Assembly: GCA_937138495.1 (NCBI GenBank)
Contig: CAKZPE010000001.1
Coordinates: 1 to 37,955, forward strand
Length of the DNA: 37,955 bases
DNA from: an uncultured Oceanospirillaceae bacterium
GTDB lineage: Bacteria; Pseudomonadota; Gammaproteobacteria; Pseudomonadales; Balneatricaceae
Reading direction: 5' to 3'
A program made the position numbers and the translations under genes. The notes under the pieces are model-generated. The model had not been told where the DNA came from and ran no database searches. It worked only from the letters and a program-made list of their open reading frames with translations. This document shows positions 31,279 to 37,955 of this stretch, one piece after another (position 1 is the first letter of the stretch; each line of letters starts with the position of its first letter).

Positions 31279-31812
31279 ATGAACATGATACACACACAGT
31301 TTTATCAGACACCGGTTGGCGAACTGATCATCGGCGCCTATAAGGGACAACTGTGCCTGTGTGACTGGCGCTACCGGCGCATGCGGGATCAGGTGGATAA
31401 CCGCCTGCAGAAATACCTTGGTGCCGGTTATGAGCAGCAGTCTGATCCGCTGATCGACCAGACCATTGAACAGCTGGATGCGTATTTCAGCCATCAGCGC
31501 CAGCAGTTTGATCTGCCCTTACGACTGGCCGGTTCTGATTTTCAGCAACAGGTCTGGCAGGCACTGATTAAGATTCCCTACGGCAGCACCTACAGTTATC
31601 TGCAATTATCTGAATCGCTGGGCAACCCGAAAGCCATCCGTGCGGTGGCCAGTGCCAACGGCGCTAATGCTATTTCAGTCATAGTCCCCTGCCACCGGAT
31701 TATCGGCAGCGACGGTTCCCTGACCGGTTATGCCGGCGGCCTGCCCGCCAAGGAAAAGCTCCTGAAACTGGAAGGGGCTGACCTGCCCGGCCGAACTTTG
31801 GAACTGTTCTGA
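31279..31812 (+). CDS. ogt: Methylated-DNA--protein-cysteine methyltransferase (Ogt)
   Basis: This 177-residue DNA repair protein removes alkyl groups from O6-alkylguanine by transfer to its own cysteine. The active site PCHR is at 137-140 (Cys138) within NAISVIVPCHRIIGSDG. The HTH segment is IPYGSTYSYLQLSESLGNPK, with RAVASANGAN carrying the arginine finger. The N-terminal domain is of Ogt length and lacks the zinc-finger Ada extension. The gene follows ybiI by 24 bases; no other repair gene is near. Confidence 0.95.
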   Translation: MNMIHTQFYQTPVGELIIGAYKGQLCLCDWRYRRMRDQVDNRLQKYLGAGYEQQSDPLIDQTIEQLDAYFSHQRQQFDLPLRLAGSDFQQQVWQALIKIPYGSTYSYLQLSESLGNPKAIRAVASANGANAISVIVPCHRIIGSDGSLTGYAGGLPAKEKLLKLEGADLPGRTLELF

Positions 31813-31885
31813 TGCTGACCCGCTTTATTGCTGCCAGACATCACTCCCGGTTGCCTTATAAATGCAGTTTCTTTAGCATCCTATT

Positions 31886-32269
31886 ATGATTAACAGCCAA
31901 CCACGCCAGCCATTGATCAGCCCACTGATTATCTTCACTGTGTTAACAGTACTGTTTGCGCAGGCATCACTGGCGGGCGGCATGTTTTCGGCGTTATCCG
32001 AAGCATCCCAGAGAGGTTATCAGCAATCTCATCAGGATCATGGTCACGATGTTACGGACACCCGCAGCGATCATCTGAGCCTGCAGAACCTGCAACAGTT
32101 ACACGACGGCACCGCCAGCACTCTCAGCCAGTTATTTCTGAATCCGGCACGCCTGTGCTGCCCTGAAGCAGACCCGTCAGTACCCGCCGAATACAACCAG
32201 ATACAATATTTACCGCCTCATATTCCGCCAGACAATCCGCCTCCCAGAAAAAGCACCGTTACTGCCTGA
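31886..32269 (+). CDS. Small exported His-rich hypothetical protein
   Basis: This 127-residue protein is not recognised. A signal peptide or anchor spans about residues 9-30 (LISPLIIFTVLTVLFAQASL). The mature part holds a His/Asp patch (QQSHQDHGHDV, about 46-56), an ARLCCPEADP segment with adjacent cysteines near 95, and a proline-rich tail (PPHIPPDNPPPRKS). The His patch could bind a metal. It lies 41 bases before cytochrome c-prime on the same strand, with no terminator between, so it is probably part of that operon. The function is unknown. Confidence 0.65.
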   Translation: MINSQPRQPLISPLIIFTVLTVLFAQASLAGGMFSALSEASQRGYQQSHQDHGHDVTDTRSDHLSLQNLQQLHDGTASTLSQLFLNPARLCCPEADPSVPAEYNQIQYLPPHIPPDNPPPRKSTVTA

Positions 32270-32310
32270 TCGAAACAAATAACGACTTTTTCTGTATTTA
32301 TGAGGTATTT

Positions 32311-32838
32311 ATGAACAAATTAACCACAGCCATTCTCACTGCTCTGGCAATAGGTATCACAGTGGCAACACCGGTTTCTGCTCATCAGGGCGCCACCGGC
32401 ATTGTTAAAGAACGGATGGACCAGATGGACATTATGAAAAAGTCCATGAAATCCATGGCTGCTATGTTCAAAGGCAAAACCGCTTACGACGCCGACGCTG
32501 TCCGTAAACACAGCCAGACAATCGCCAAACATTCAGATACAACCCTGACAAAGCTGTTTCCTGAGGGCAGCCTGCAACATGCCAGTGAAGCCAAACCGGT
32601 TATCTGGCAAAAGTGGGATAAATTTGAATTCCTGTCCTCCGAACTGAAGCGCATCAGTGAAGCTCTTGAGAGCACAGCAGATATCCGCGAGTCAGATAAC
32701 AGCAACGCCACCATGAGCATGTCGATGGATACGGCCATGGCCGACACCGGCAGCGGTGATTCCGCTGACAGCCTGTTCCGGGAACTGGCTGACACCTGTT
32801 CGTCATGCCATACAACCTTCCGTAAAAAGAAAAAATAA
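32311..32838 (+). CDS. Cytochrome c-prime
   Basis: This 175-residue periplasmic c-type cytochrome has a signal peptide ending near SAHQG (residue 24), then a four-helix bundle. The haem motif CSSCH is at 163-167, close to the C-terminus as in cytochromes c-prime, where His167 is the only axial ligand and the haem binds NO or CO. Between the third and fourth helices there is a Met-, Asp- and Ser-rich insertion (about 128-152) that is longer than usual. A short GAGGTATTT site precedes the ATG. It is followed after 9 bases by a diheme cytochrome c. A protective role against nitric oxide is typical of the family but inferred here. Confidence 0.9.
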   Translation: MNKLTTAILTALAIGITVATPVSAHQGATGIVKERMDQMDIMKKSMKSMAAMFKGKTAYDADAVRKHSQTIAKHSDTTLTKLFPEGSLQHASEAKPVIWQKWDKFEFLSSELKRISEALESTADIRESDNSNATMSMSMDTAMADTGSGDSADSLFRELADTCSSCHTTFRKKKK

Positions 32839-32847
32839 CCGCTGATT

Positions 32848-33711
32848 ATGAAAACAATCAGTCTTGCCGCATTACTGCTTGCAGCAGTAGCGGCCGGTTA
32901 TTATCTGCTGCAACCCATGGCTGCTGATGAAACGCTGACAGATGACCCTGCACTGGCCGGCAACGTTGCCAACGGTGCATATCTGGCCCGTATTTCTGGC
33001 TGTATCGCCTGCCACACTGACAGTGAAAACAAAGGAAAGCTGGTCGCCGGTGCGCCGCTGGACAGCCCGTACGGACAATTCTATGCGCCCAACCTGACCA
33101 CCGATGCTGACACCGGTCTCGGTAGCTGGACGCTGAATGATTTTGCCCGCGCGGTACGCCAGGGTGTTTCTCCCCGGGGAGAGACCTATTACCCGGCGTT
33201 TCCTTACGAGTTTTTCGCTCAGCTAAGCGATCAGGATATACGCGACCTGTGGGCAGCGTTTCAGACGGTAGCGCCGGTAAATCAGCCTGCGCCATCATCT
33301 CAGCTCAGCTTTCCCTACAACCTGAAACAGGGTCTGCCGCTGTGGCAACGTTTTTTCCAGCTAAAGCCGGAAACAGATGTTGCGGCTGAACGGGGCAAAT
33401 ACCTGGTGGAAGCCAGTGGCCACTGTGCCGCCTGCCATACACCCAGAAACCTGGTTGGTGGGTTACAGCAGGATCGCTGGTTTGAGGGCGTTGCGGCAAC
33501 AGATGACAGTGAAGCTATTCCGGCCATCACCGCCCGGGCATTACGGGAAAACGGCTGGACCGCCGATGACATCGCTTATGCCCTGAAAACAGGCCTCACA
33601 CCGGATGGTGATGCACTGGGGGGCAGCATGGGTGAGGTGATCAAATACGGCAGCCGCTTTATGAGTGAAGCCGACCGCCGTGCGATTGCCGATTATCTGT
33701 TAGCCGAATAA
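32848..33711 (+). CDS. Diheme cytochrome c
   Basis: This 287-residue periplasmic or membrane-anchored electron carrier (signal-like helix at about 4-22) has two haem sites: CIACH (52-56) and CAACH (193-197). It belongs to the family of cytochrome subunits of alcohol and related dehydrogenases: LVAGAPLDSPYGQFYAPNLT, YYPAFPYEFF and LGGSMGEVI are shared. It is a two-domain form; three-haem relatives carry one more. In the first domain the segment that often holds a Met axial ligand reads PAFPY, so the Met may come from elsewhere. It lies 9 bases after cytochrome c-prime in one operon that ends at a strong terminator. Confidence 0.9.
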   Translation: MKTISLAALLLAAVAAGYYLLQPMAADETLTDDPALAGNVANGAYLARISGCIACHTDSENKGKLVAGAPLDSPYGQFYAPNLTTDADTGLGSWTLNDFARAVRQGVSPRGETYYPAFPYEFFAQLSDQDIRDLWAAFQTVAPVNQPAPSSQLSFPYNLKQGLPLWQRFFQLKPETDVAAERGKYLVEASGHCAACHTPRNLVGGLQQDRWFEGVAATDDSEAIPAITARALRENGWTADDIAYALKTGLTPDGDALGGSMGEVIKYGSRFMSEADRRAIADYLLAE

Positions 33712-33735
33712 CCGTAAGTGTTAAAACAACCATAC

Positions 33736-33762
33736 AAACCGGGAGCCTGCTCCCGGTTTTTT
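33736..33762 (+). terminator. Strong intrinsic terminator of the cytochrome operon
   Basis: AAACCGGGAG (33736-33745) pairs with CTCCCGGTTT (33750-33759), with a 4-base loop and six T residues at the end. It lies 25 bases after the diheme cytochrome stop. Confidence 0.95.
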
Positions 33763-33872
33763 ATACATTCAAGCCTAAGAACAACATCCAACCTCACAGA
33801 CAACGTTCAAATTACTTACCCCAGAAGCGAAAAATACCAACCTTGCGGTTAGCCTCTTCTTTTTTATCACGT

Positions 33873-33940
33873 TGGTAGCGGGTGCCAGATATGCACTGAC
33901 GACCTTCGCCCGGGGTTATTAAGAGTGAGCCCGACGAGCT
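33873..33940 (-). pseudogene. tRNA-fMet-like truncated copy D (most degenerate)
   Basis: It matches tRNA-fMet from the D-arm (AGCTCGTCGGGCTCA) to the encoded CCA, with extra substitutions: GGTGCC instead of GGGGCC near the acceptor stem and one base lost in the anticodon-arm insertion. The acceptor 5' strand is missing. The T-loop reads TGCATAT instead of TTCAAAT. It is probably the oldest copy. Confidence 0.85.
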
Positions 33941-34010
33941 GTTCTTAAAATCCCTACACCAGAAACGAAAAAAGCCAACCTTTCGGTTAGCCTCTTCTGT
34001 TTTATCACGT

Positions 34011-34165
34011 TGGTAGCGGGGGCCAGATTTATTTGAAACGTCCTTCGGTCGCTTCAACCCTTCGGGCTTCGCCACAAAAAGCGTGGCTCGATTCTGATTG
34101 CTTCGCAATCGGTGAACTGACGACCTTCGCCCGGGGTTATAAAGAGCTGAGCCCGACGAGCTACC
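34011..34165 (-). pseudogene. tRNA-fMet-like truncated copy C, interrupted by 83 bases
   Basis: The copy retains the native T-loop sequence on both sides of an 83-base insertion (34031-34113) that splits the T-loop exactly between its TTC and AAA. The rest has the shared anticodon-arm insertion, and the 5' strand of the acceptor stem is absent. The insertion contains several hairpins, including GATTGC-TTC-GCAATC. Confidence 0.85.
34031..34113 (-). other. 83-base insertion within tRNA-like copy C
   Basis: It is absent from the other copies. It holds repeated short hairpins with CTTCG/TTCG loops and is flanked by uninterrupted tRNA sequence. No open frame and no recognised element end are visible, and no clear target-site duplication is seen. 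It could be a small mobile or hairpin element or the footprint of a past integration in the T-loop. Confidence 0.7.
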
Positions 34166-34201
34166 GATATGTTCTGAAAGATAATCTCAAATTTCAGGCA
34201 T

Positions 34202-34228
34202 AAAAAAAGCCTATCTATAAAGATAAGC
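34202..34228 (-). terminator. Type II terminator between copies B and C
   Basis: On the minus strand GCTTATC pairs with GATAGGC (one G-U pair) across a 6-base loop and is followed by seven T residues (34208-34202). It is identical to the terminator after the intact tRNA. Confidence 0.85.
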
Positions 34229-34243
34229 CTCTCTTTTTTACGT

Positions 34244-34320
34244 TGGTAGCGGGGGCCAGATATGCACTGACGACCTTCGCCCGGGGTTATAAAGAGCTGA
34301 GCCCGACGAGCTACCAGGCT
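34244..34320 (-). pseudogene. tRNA-fMet-like truncated copy B
   Basis: It matches the intact tRNA from AGCCTGGTAGCTCG in the D-arm to the CCA end, so it reaches a few bases further 5' than the other copies. It has the shared anticodon-arm insertion and the TGCATAT T-loop. It lies one 300-base double unit from the intact tRNA and has the same type II terminator after it. Confidence 0.87.
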
Positions 34321-34348
34321 TCTCTGAGTTTTTAATGCCTCAGAAACG

Positions 34349-34372
34349 AAAAAAGCCAACCTTTCGGTTAGC
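34349..34372 (-). terminator. Type I terminator between copies A and B
   Basis: On the minus strand GCTAACC-GAAA-GGTTGGC (one G-U pair, GAAA tetraloop) is followed by six T residues. A near-identical element follows copy C at 33991-33968. Confidence 0.85.
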
Positions 34373-34391
34373 CTCTTCTGTTTTATCACGT

Positions 34392-34462
34392 TGGTAGCGG
34401 GGGCCAGAATTGCTTTGACGACCTTCGCCCGGGGTTATAAAGAGCTGAGCCCGACGAGCTAC
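34392..34462 (-). pseudogene. tRNA-fMet-like truncated copy A
   Basis: It matches the intact tRNA from GTAGCTCG to CCA, with the shared anticodon-arm insertion and an altered T-loop (AAGCAATT). There is no acceptor 5' strand, so no full cloverleaf can form. It is followed by a type I terminator. Confidence 0.87.
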
Positions 34463-34499
34463 TGATATGTTCTGAAAGATAATCTCAAATTTCAGGCAT

Positions 34500-34526
34500 A
34501 AAAAAAGCCTATCTATAAAGATAAGC
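34500..34526 (-). terminator. Type II terminator after intact tRNA-fMet
   Basis: GCTTATC/GATAGGC stem (34526-34520 with 34513-34507) on the minus strand, then seven T residues (34506-34500). It starts 15 bases after the tRNA 3' end and should end its transcript. Confidence 0.88.
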
Positions 34527-34540
34527 CTCTCTTTTTACGT

Positions 34541-34617
<77 letters not shown>

Positions 34618-34631
34618 TCAACGTGGGGCGT

Positions 34632-34660
34632 ATACTACATACGCAATTGGGGGCTGGCAA
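34632..34660 (-). promoter_or_regulatory. Promoter of tRNA-fMet
   Basis: Minus strand: -35 TTGCCA (34660-34655), 17-base spacer, -10 TAGTAT (34637-34632), then a GC-rich discriminator CGCCCC, typical of stringently controlled stable RNA promoters. The remaining 34661-34876 up to rimK shows no other clear element. Confidence 0.88.
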
Positions 34661-34876
34661 GTCTTATTTCTTAATTCTCACAAAAAACTATCCTATTACG
34701 ACAATTTGTTCAATTATCAGTCAGTTACCGACGGACGGTTGCTATAACACAGCGAATAACTGCACACTATTTAGACAGAGGATTAAGGAATCAGCGAATG
34801 CAACCGGTCCTTTTGCTTAAGCCCACCGGCTGCATCCCCGGGTTCCCTATAACAATAAAAATAAGGAACACCCTGC

Positions 34877-36262
34877 ATGGTTAATCAAAGTAATAAACTC
34901 ATCACAGGCAGCGAGGAATGGTGCAAATTCATTGATTTGTCGATACCTGCCATTAAAGCCCGGGTTGACTCCGGCGCACGTACTTCTGCTATTCACGCCC
35001 TCAACATTAAAACCTTTCAGCGCAACGGCAGCTCCTGGGTCAGCTTCGACGTTTACCCTCTTCAGGATAACCGTAAAACCGTTATTAATTGCGAAGCCCC
35101 CATTCACGACCGCCGTACCGTCAAAAGCTCCAGCGGTAACACCGAAAAACGCTATGTTATTAAAACCAGTATTGCCCTGGGCGAACAAAGCTGGGATATC
35201 GAACTGACGCTTACCAACCGCGATGCCATGGGGTACCGGATGCTGTTAGGCCGGGAGGCGATGAAAGGCCGCTTGCTGGTCGATCCGGAAGAGTCATTCA
35301 TGTTCGGCACTCTGGAAGACAGCGAACTGCTAGACCTTTACCGTCCCAAGAAATCCCCCAAGCGGGGTATGAAAATCGGTGTACTGGCCAGCAACCCAAA
35401 CCTGTACAGTAACCGCCGCATCATCGAAGCCGGTGAAGAACGTGGCCATGAGATGGTCTTTCTGAACATTAAGCATTGCTACATGAAAATGGATGCTGAT
35501 ACCCCGGAAGTTCATTACCGGGGCGGCAATGTGCTGAATGATCTGGATGCAGTGATTCCCCGGATCCGACCAAGCGTGACCTTTTATGGCTGCGCCCTTG
35601 CCCGTCAGTTTGAATCAATGGGTGTTTACTGTCTGAATACCGCTGCCGCTATTACTCAGTCCCGTGACAAGCTTCATTCACTGCAGCTGTTATTCGAGAG
35701 CGGCGTAGAAATTCCGATTACCGGCTTTGCTAATTCACCGCTGGAAACAGCAGATCTGATCAATATGGTAGGCGGCGCGCCGCTCATCATTAAGTTGCTG
35801 GAGGGTACACAGGGCCGTGGAGTCGTTCTGGCAGAAACCAAGAAAGCTGCCGAATCGGTGATTAATGCTTTCAAAAGTTTACGGGCCGATATTCTGGTGC
35901 AGGAATTTATTAAAGAAGCCGCCGGTAAAGATATCCGCTGTTTCGTGGTAGACGGCAAAGTTGTGGCGTCTATCCAGCGGGAAGCTGAACCCGGCGAGTT
36001 CCGGGCTAATATTCATCAGGGTGGCACCGCGAGCCTGATTGTGCCCACCGCAGATGAAAAACGCATCGCCATTAAAGCAGCCAAGTGCATGGGGCTTAAA
36101 GTGGCCGGGGTGGATATTATCCGTTCCGCCAAAGGGCCTTTATTGCTTGAAGTTAATTCGTCTCCCGGGCTGGAAGGTATCGAGGGCGCGACCGGTAAAA
36201 ATGTCGCTGGCATGATGATTCAGGCCATCGAAAAAAAACTCAAATGGAAAGTCACTGAATAA
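34877..36262 (+). CDS. rimK: RimB-RimK fusion: retropepsin-like zinc protease domain plus ATP-grasp ligase
   Basis: This 461-residue protein is in two parts. Residues about 10-155 are a RimB/ATP-dependent zinc protease-type domain with the aspartic-protease-like [11 protein letters not shown] (Asp31) and [12 protein letters not shown]. Residues 165-461 match Rim[82 protein letters not shown] and [15 protein letters not shown]. RimK adds glutamates to the C-terminus of ribosomal protein S6, and RimB removes or limits them; fused here, the two activities would be in fixed stoichiometry. AAGGAA precedes the ATG. The usual third gene rimA is not adjacent. A hairpin follows. Confidence 0.92.
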   Translation: MVNQSNKLITGSEEWCKFIDLSIPAIKARVDSGARTSAIHALNIKTFQRNGSSWVSFDVYPLQDNRKTVINCEAPIHDRRTVKSSSGNTEKRYVIKTSIALGEQSWDIELTLTNRDAMGYRMLLGREAMKGRLLVDPEESFMFGTLEDSELLDLYRPKKSPKRGMKIGVLASNPNLYSNRRIIEAGEERGHEMVFLNIKHCYMKMDADTPEVHYRGGNVLNDLDAVIPRIRPSVTFYGCALARQFESMGVYCLNTAAAITQSRDKLHSLQLLFESGVEIPITGFANSPLETADLINMVGGAPLIIKLLEGTQGRGVVLAETKKAAESVINAFKSLRADILVQEFIKEAAGKDIRCFVVDGKVVASIQREAEPGEFRANIHQGGTASLIVPTADEKRIAIKAAKCMGLKVAGVDIIRSAKGPLLLEVNSSPGLEGIEGATGKNVAGMMIQAIEKKLKWKVTE

Positions 36263-36272
36263 TTCATATAAA

Positions 36273-36297
36273 GCCGCCGCACTTATCCTGCGGCGGC
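36273..36297 (+). terminator. GC-rich hairpin after rimK
   Basis: GCCGCCGCA (36273-36281) pairs with TGCGGCGGC (36289-36297), a perfect 9-bp stem with a 7-base loop, 10 bases after the rimK stop. There is no U-run on this strand, so termination strength is uncertain. Confidence 0.6.
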
Positions 36298-36368
36298 AAC
36301 GGAACACTTCAACACGTAGCAGTCAAATCTGCTGACAGTTATCGGAGACAGACTCAGTCAGTGTCCGT

Positions 36369-36433
36369 AAAATACATGAAGTATCACTCCGACTTCGCCG
36401 TAAAAATTCCCATATAAAATACATGCTGTATCA
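36369..36433. promoter_or_regulatory. Two direct repeats, AAAATACATGnnGTATCA, before a GNAT gene
   Basis: The 18-base word occurs at 36369-36386 and 36416-36433, 47 bases apart. Each copy has internal symmetry (ATAC...GTAT; ATACA-TGC-TGTAT in the second). They occupy the 200-base region upstream of the GNAT gene and could be regulator binding sites; the regulator is unknown. Confidence 0.5.
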
Positions 36434-36465
36434 GGATGATCAGACAACAAACAAGGATGCTTACA

Positions 36466-36966
36466 ATGCCCCTCATATCATATATTAAAGTGAATTCCGG
36501 CAATGTGTACGCACTCAGCAAACTGCGGGTTAGCAAGTCACAATGGGATCTCATCGAACCCAATCCTTACTGGCTGGCTGAAGTACTCACTGACAGTGAA
36601 TACCTGTCTTTTGGTATCTATACAGATAAAACCCCTGCAGGCCTGATCACTGTTATAGATCCCCGTACAATTGAAGAGGAAGGCGGGAACGATGATGATC
36701 AGCTTCAGCCAGATTGTTTATACCTGTACCGGCTGATGATCGATGAAAGGCATCAGGGCAAAAAACTGGGGCTGTCTGCGATTAAATTTAGCCAGCAGCT
36801 TGCTTCGATACTCGGTTTACAGGGGGTAAGCTTAACGACAATGGATCAGGCTCCCGGTAATGCGCTTAACCTTTATCTTGCGTCAGGCTTTATGCCCACC
36901 GGCCGCCGGATCAATAATGAAACTGAACTCGTCTGGGAGGCTGGTGATCAGGTTAATACCTCGTAG
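36466..36966 (+). CDS. GNAT family N-acetyltransferase (polyamine acetyltransferase-like)
   Basis: This 166-residue GNAT protein has LYRLMIDERHQGKKLGLSAI as its acetyl-CoA binding segment and DQAPGNALNLYLASGFMPTG, then a carboxyl end typical of spermine/spermidine acetyltransferase-like (BltD) proteins. An acidic stretch EEEGGNDDDQ might interact with cationic substrates. The ATG at 36466 is chosen because AAGGA lies 8 bases upstream; two earlier in-frame ATGs are poorly placed. It converges with the MarR gene at 36999. The substrate is a guess. Confidence 0.82.
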   Translation: MPLISYIKVNSGNVYALSKLRVSKSQWDLIEPNPYWLAEVLTDSEYLSFGIYTDKTPAGLITVIDPRTIEEEGGNDDDQLQPDCLYLYRLMIDERHQGKKLGLSAIKFSQQLASILGLQGVSLTTMDQAPGNALNLYLASGFMPTGRRINNETELVWEAGDQVNTS

Positions 36967-36998
36967 CCACCGTATATAAAGCAGCCTGAATATTTCTG

Positions 36999-37442
36999 TC
37001 ATTCTCCCAGACGTAAGTGTCGGTTCAGGTGTTGAAGCTGCGATAATAACTGTTCAAACTCAGGCTTTTTTAACCCGGTTGAGCAAGCAACCTCTTGTTG
37101 AATAGCTGCAATCTCAGGGGTCAGATCCCGGGCGCTATCTGTCAGACTAACCATAACCTTTCGTTCATCTTCAGCATCCCGGTAACGGTTAATCAACCCT
37201 GCCTGCTGCATGCGCTTCAGTAATGGAGATAAGGTTCCGGAATCAAGAAAAAGGCGTTCACCCAGAGCCTTAACCGTCACCTCATTTTCCGGGGTCAGCG
37301 CCAGAAACACCAGATACTGCGGATAGGTCATATTAATACGGCCGAGCAGGCTTTTATATTCCCGGGTGATTGCCTGGGCGGTCGAATACAGCGCAAAACA
37401 CAGGCGCTCATCGAGTAAAGAAATGTCATCATTTACGGTCAT
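36999..37442 (-). CDS. MarR family regulator, OhrR-like
   Basis: This 147-residue winged-helix regulator begins MTVNDDISLLDERLCFALYS. Cys15 in LCFALYS is the position of the peroxide-sensing cysteine in OhrR, and a second cysteine (EVACSTGL) is near the C-terminal end, as in two-Cys OhrR proteins. The HTH is LGERLFLDSGTLSPLLKRMQ, followed by the wing DAEDERKVMVSLTD. Oxidation of the cysteine normally releases the repressor. The usual partner ohr is not seen; the nearest gene upstream is YceI-like. The start is set at this ATG by homology, because the longer frame crosses a terminator. Weak GGAA upstream. Confidence 0.85.
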   Translation of the reverse strand: MTVNDDISLLDERLCFALYSTAQAITREYKSLLGRINMTYPQYLVFLALTPENEVTVKALGERLFLDSGTLSPLLKRMQQAGLINRYRDAEDERKVMVSLTDSARDLTPEIAAIQQEVACSTGLKKPEFEQLLSQLQHLNRHLRLGE

Positions 37443-37475
37443 CTGCAGATCTATTCCAACGCTGGGGGGCGATAC

Positions 37476-37500
37476 AAAAAGCAGGGACGGTGCCCTGCTG
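37476..37500 (-). terminator. Intrinsic terminator between yceI-like and OhrR-like genes
   Basis: On the minus strand AGCAGGG (37499-37493 complement) pairs with CCCTGCT, loop of 6, followed by a T-run (37480-37476). It lies 43-67 bases after the YceI stop and 34 bases before the regulator start. Confidence 0.85.
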
Positions 37501-37542
37501 CTTTGTTCAGGAATATACCATGAAGCACGGCCAGGCCGGAAT

Positions 37543-37955
37543 TTATTGCTCAAGTAGCAAAGTAAAGCTGACCGGAACGGTATAGCCGATATGATCCAGT
37601 CCCGCCAGGGATTTCAGTTTATCAATACCGGCAGTCAGTCCATAGGTTTCCGCTGTCAGCACGACAGGCTGAGCGCTGCTGGCCATGATTTGTTTGCCAT
37701 CAGACATCAGACTTACTTTCACCTTCAGCGGCTTCTCTAACCCATGAAAGTTAAGAGATGCATCTACCTCTGCCGTTACAAAACCACCCTTTTTAACAGT
37801 TTGCATCACGTCAGCAGGCAACTGGCTGCTCAGAGTAGCGGTTTTAAATTGTGAGGTTTCAAACAGGTGCTCACGCATCCGTTCATTACGAATGCCAATA
37901 TTGGTTTCGATGCTGTCCAGATCCAGCTGTACAGACAGTTCACCGGCATCGTTTA
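37543..37955 (-). CDS. YceI family protein (partial, N-terminus beyond window)
   Basis: The frame is open from the right edge (NDAGELSVQLDLDSIETNIG visible just inside it) to the stop at 37545-37543. YceI proteins are lipocalin-fold, usually periplasmic isoprenoid-binding proteins. The visible part has the motifs IRNERMREHLFETSQF, GGFVTAEVDASLNFHGLEKP, SLAGLDHIGYTVPVSF and the C-terminal beta strands. The signal peptide would lie off the window. It lies upstream of an OhrR-like regulator and ends in a terminator. Confidence 0.9.
   Translation of the reverse strand, partial: NDAGELSVQLDLDSIETNIGIRNERMREHLFETSQFKTATLSSQLPADVMQTVKKGGFVTAEVDASLNFHGLEKPLKVKVSLMSDGKQIMASSAQPVVLTAETYGLTAGIDKLKSLAGLDHIGYTVPVSFTLLLEQ

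Larger units (their letters stand above)
33821..34540 (-). repeat. Array of tRNA-fMet-derived repeats with alternating terminators
   Basis: Downstream of the intact tRNA-fMet are four truncated tRNA-like copies. Their 3' CCA ends are at 34392, 34244, 34011 and 33873, spaced 149, 148, 233 (150 without an 83-base insertion) and 138 bases. Two types of spacer alternate and each holds an intrinsic terminator: type II at 34500-34526 and 34202-34228, and type I at 34349-34372 and 33968-33991, with a degenerate type I at 33830-33853. No protein gene is supported. Frames seen inside merely translate the repeats. Confidence 0.9.

Noticed and set aside
33812..34389. Two minus-strand open frames of about 100 codons in the tRNA-like array
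   Set aside because: They translate the repeats and terminators, repeat the same peptide words (EEANRKVG, GEGRQCISG), and have no ribosome sites or family features.
33821..34540. CRISPR array
   Set aside because: The repeat units are about 70 bases of tRNA-fMet sequence with terminator spacers of two recurring types. CRISPR repeats are shorter and their spacers unique, and no cas genes are near.
37443..37553. Longer N-terminus for the OhrR-like regulator
   Set aside because: It would begin at TTG, pass through a strong terminator and add 37 residues not typical of the family; the ATG at 37442 puts the sensing cysteine at position 15.

Overview
This window looks like chromosome from a marine gammaproteobacterium, probably an Oceanospirillales relative (Neptunomonas, Amphritea or Marinobacterium-like). 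That placement is inferred from roughly 50% GC, two TRAP transporters, an ectoine/creatine-type marine catabolic flavour, and close relatives of gammaproteobacterial YpeA, YbiI, RimK, CadR and PhhA. No phage, transposase or CRISPR array is visible. Both ends cut through genes: a TRAP large permease on the left and a YceI-family gene on the right.

Left part (1-5.7 kb): a minus-strand TRAP transporter (dctP-dctQ-dctM) lies downstream of a creatinase gene that keeps all the known substrate-binding residues, which suggests creatine uptake and cleavage to sarcosine and urea. Two GNAT acetyltransferases and one anchored hypothetical protein follow. From 5.8 to 9.2 kb a flavin amine oxidase and a double cupin protein (minus) are divergent from a SigZ-type ECF sigma factor and a glutathione transferase-like protein (plus), probably a stress-response module.

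Centre (9.9-20.4 kb): a tight minus-strand operon for tyrosine catabolism, hpd-VOC-fahA-aminotransferase-maiA, faces a divergent MarR regulator. Two GTTG-N6-CAAC operators lie between them. Phenylalanine hydroxylase (phhA) lies 5 kb further on. The cluster supplies Phe to Tyr to 4-hydroxyphenylpyruvate to homogentisate, then maleylacetoacetate to fumarate plus acetoacetate. The ring-cleaving homogentisate dioxygenase (hmgA) is absent from the window, and a small metal-site VOC protein occupies the place where hmgA might be expected. A second TRAP transporter, paralogous to the first, with a LysR regulator lies between marR and phhA.

Right part (20.4-38 kb): two tandem paralogous membrane sensors (dCache-HAMP-GAF) have no output domain. 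They are followed by a secreted DUF255/thioredoxin-fold protein, an FMN-dependent 2-hydroxy-acid dehydrogenase, a Zn/Cd/Pb P-type ATPase with its CadR regulator and a textbook 19-bp-spacer MerR promoter, YbiI, Ogt, and a small operon with cytochrome c-prime and a diheme cytochrome c. The most unusual region is 33.8-34.6 kb. There an intact initiator tRNA-fMet (minus strand, own promoter) is followed by four truncated tRNA-like copies spaced about every 149 bp. All four carry the same insertion in the anticodon arm, and they are separated by two alternating types of intrinsic terminator. A RimB-RimK fusion, a third GNAT protein, an OhrR-like MarR regulator and the partial YceI gene close the window.
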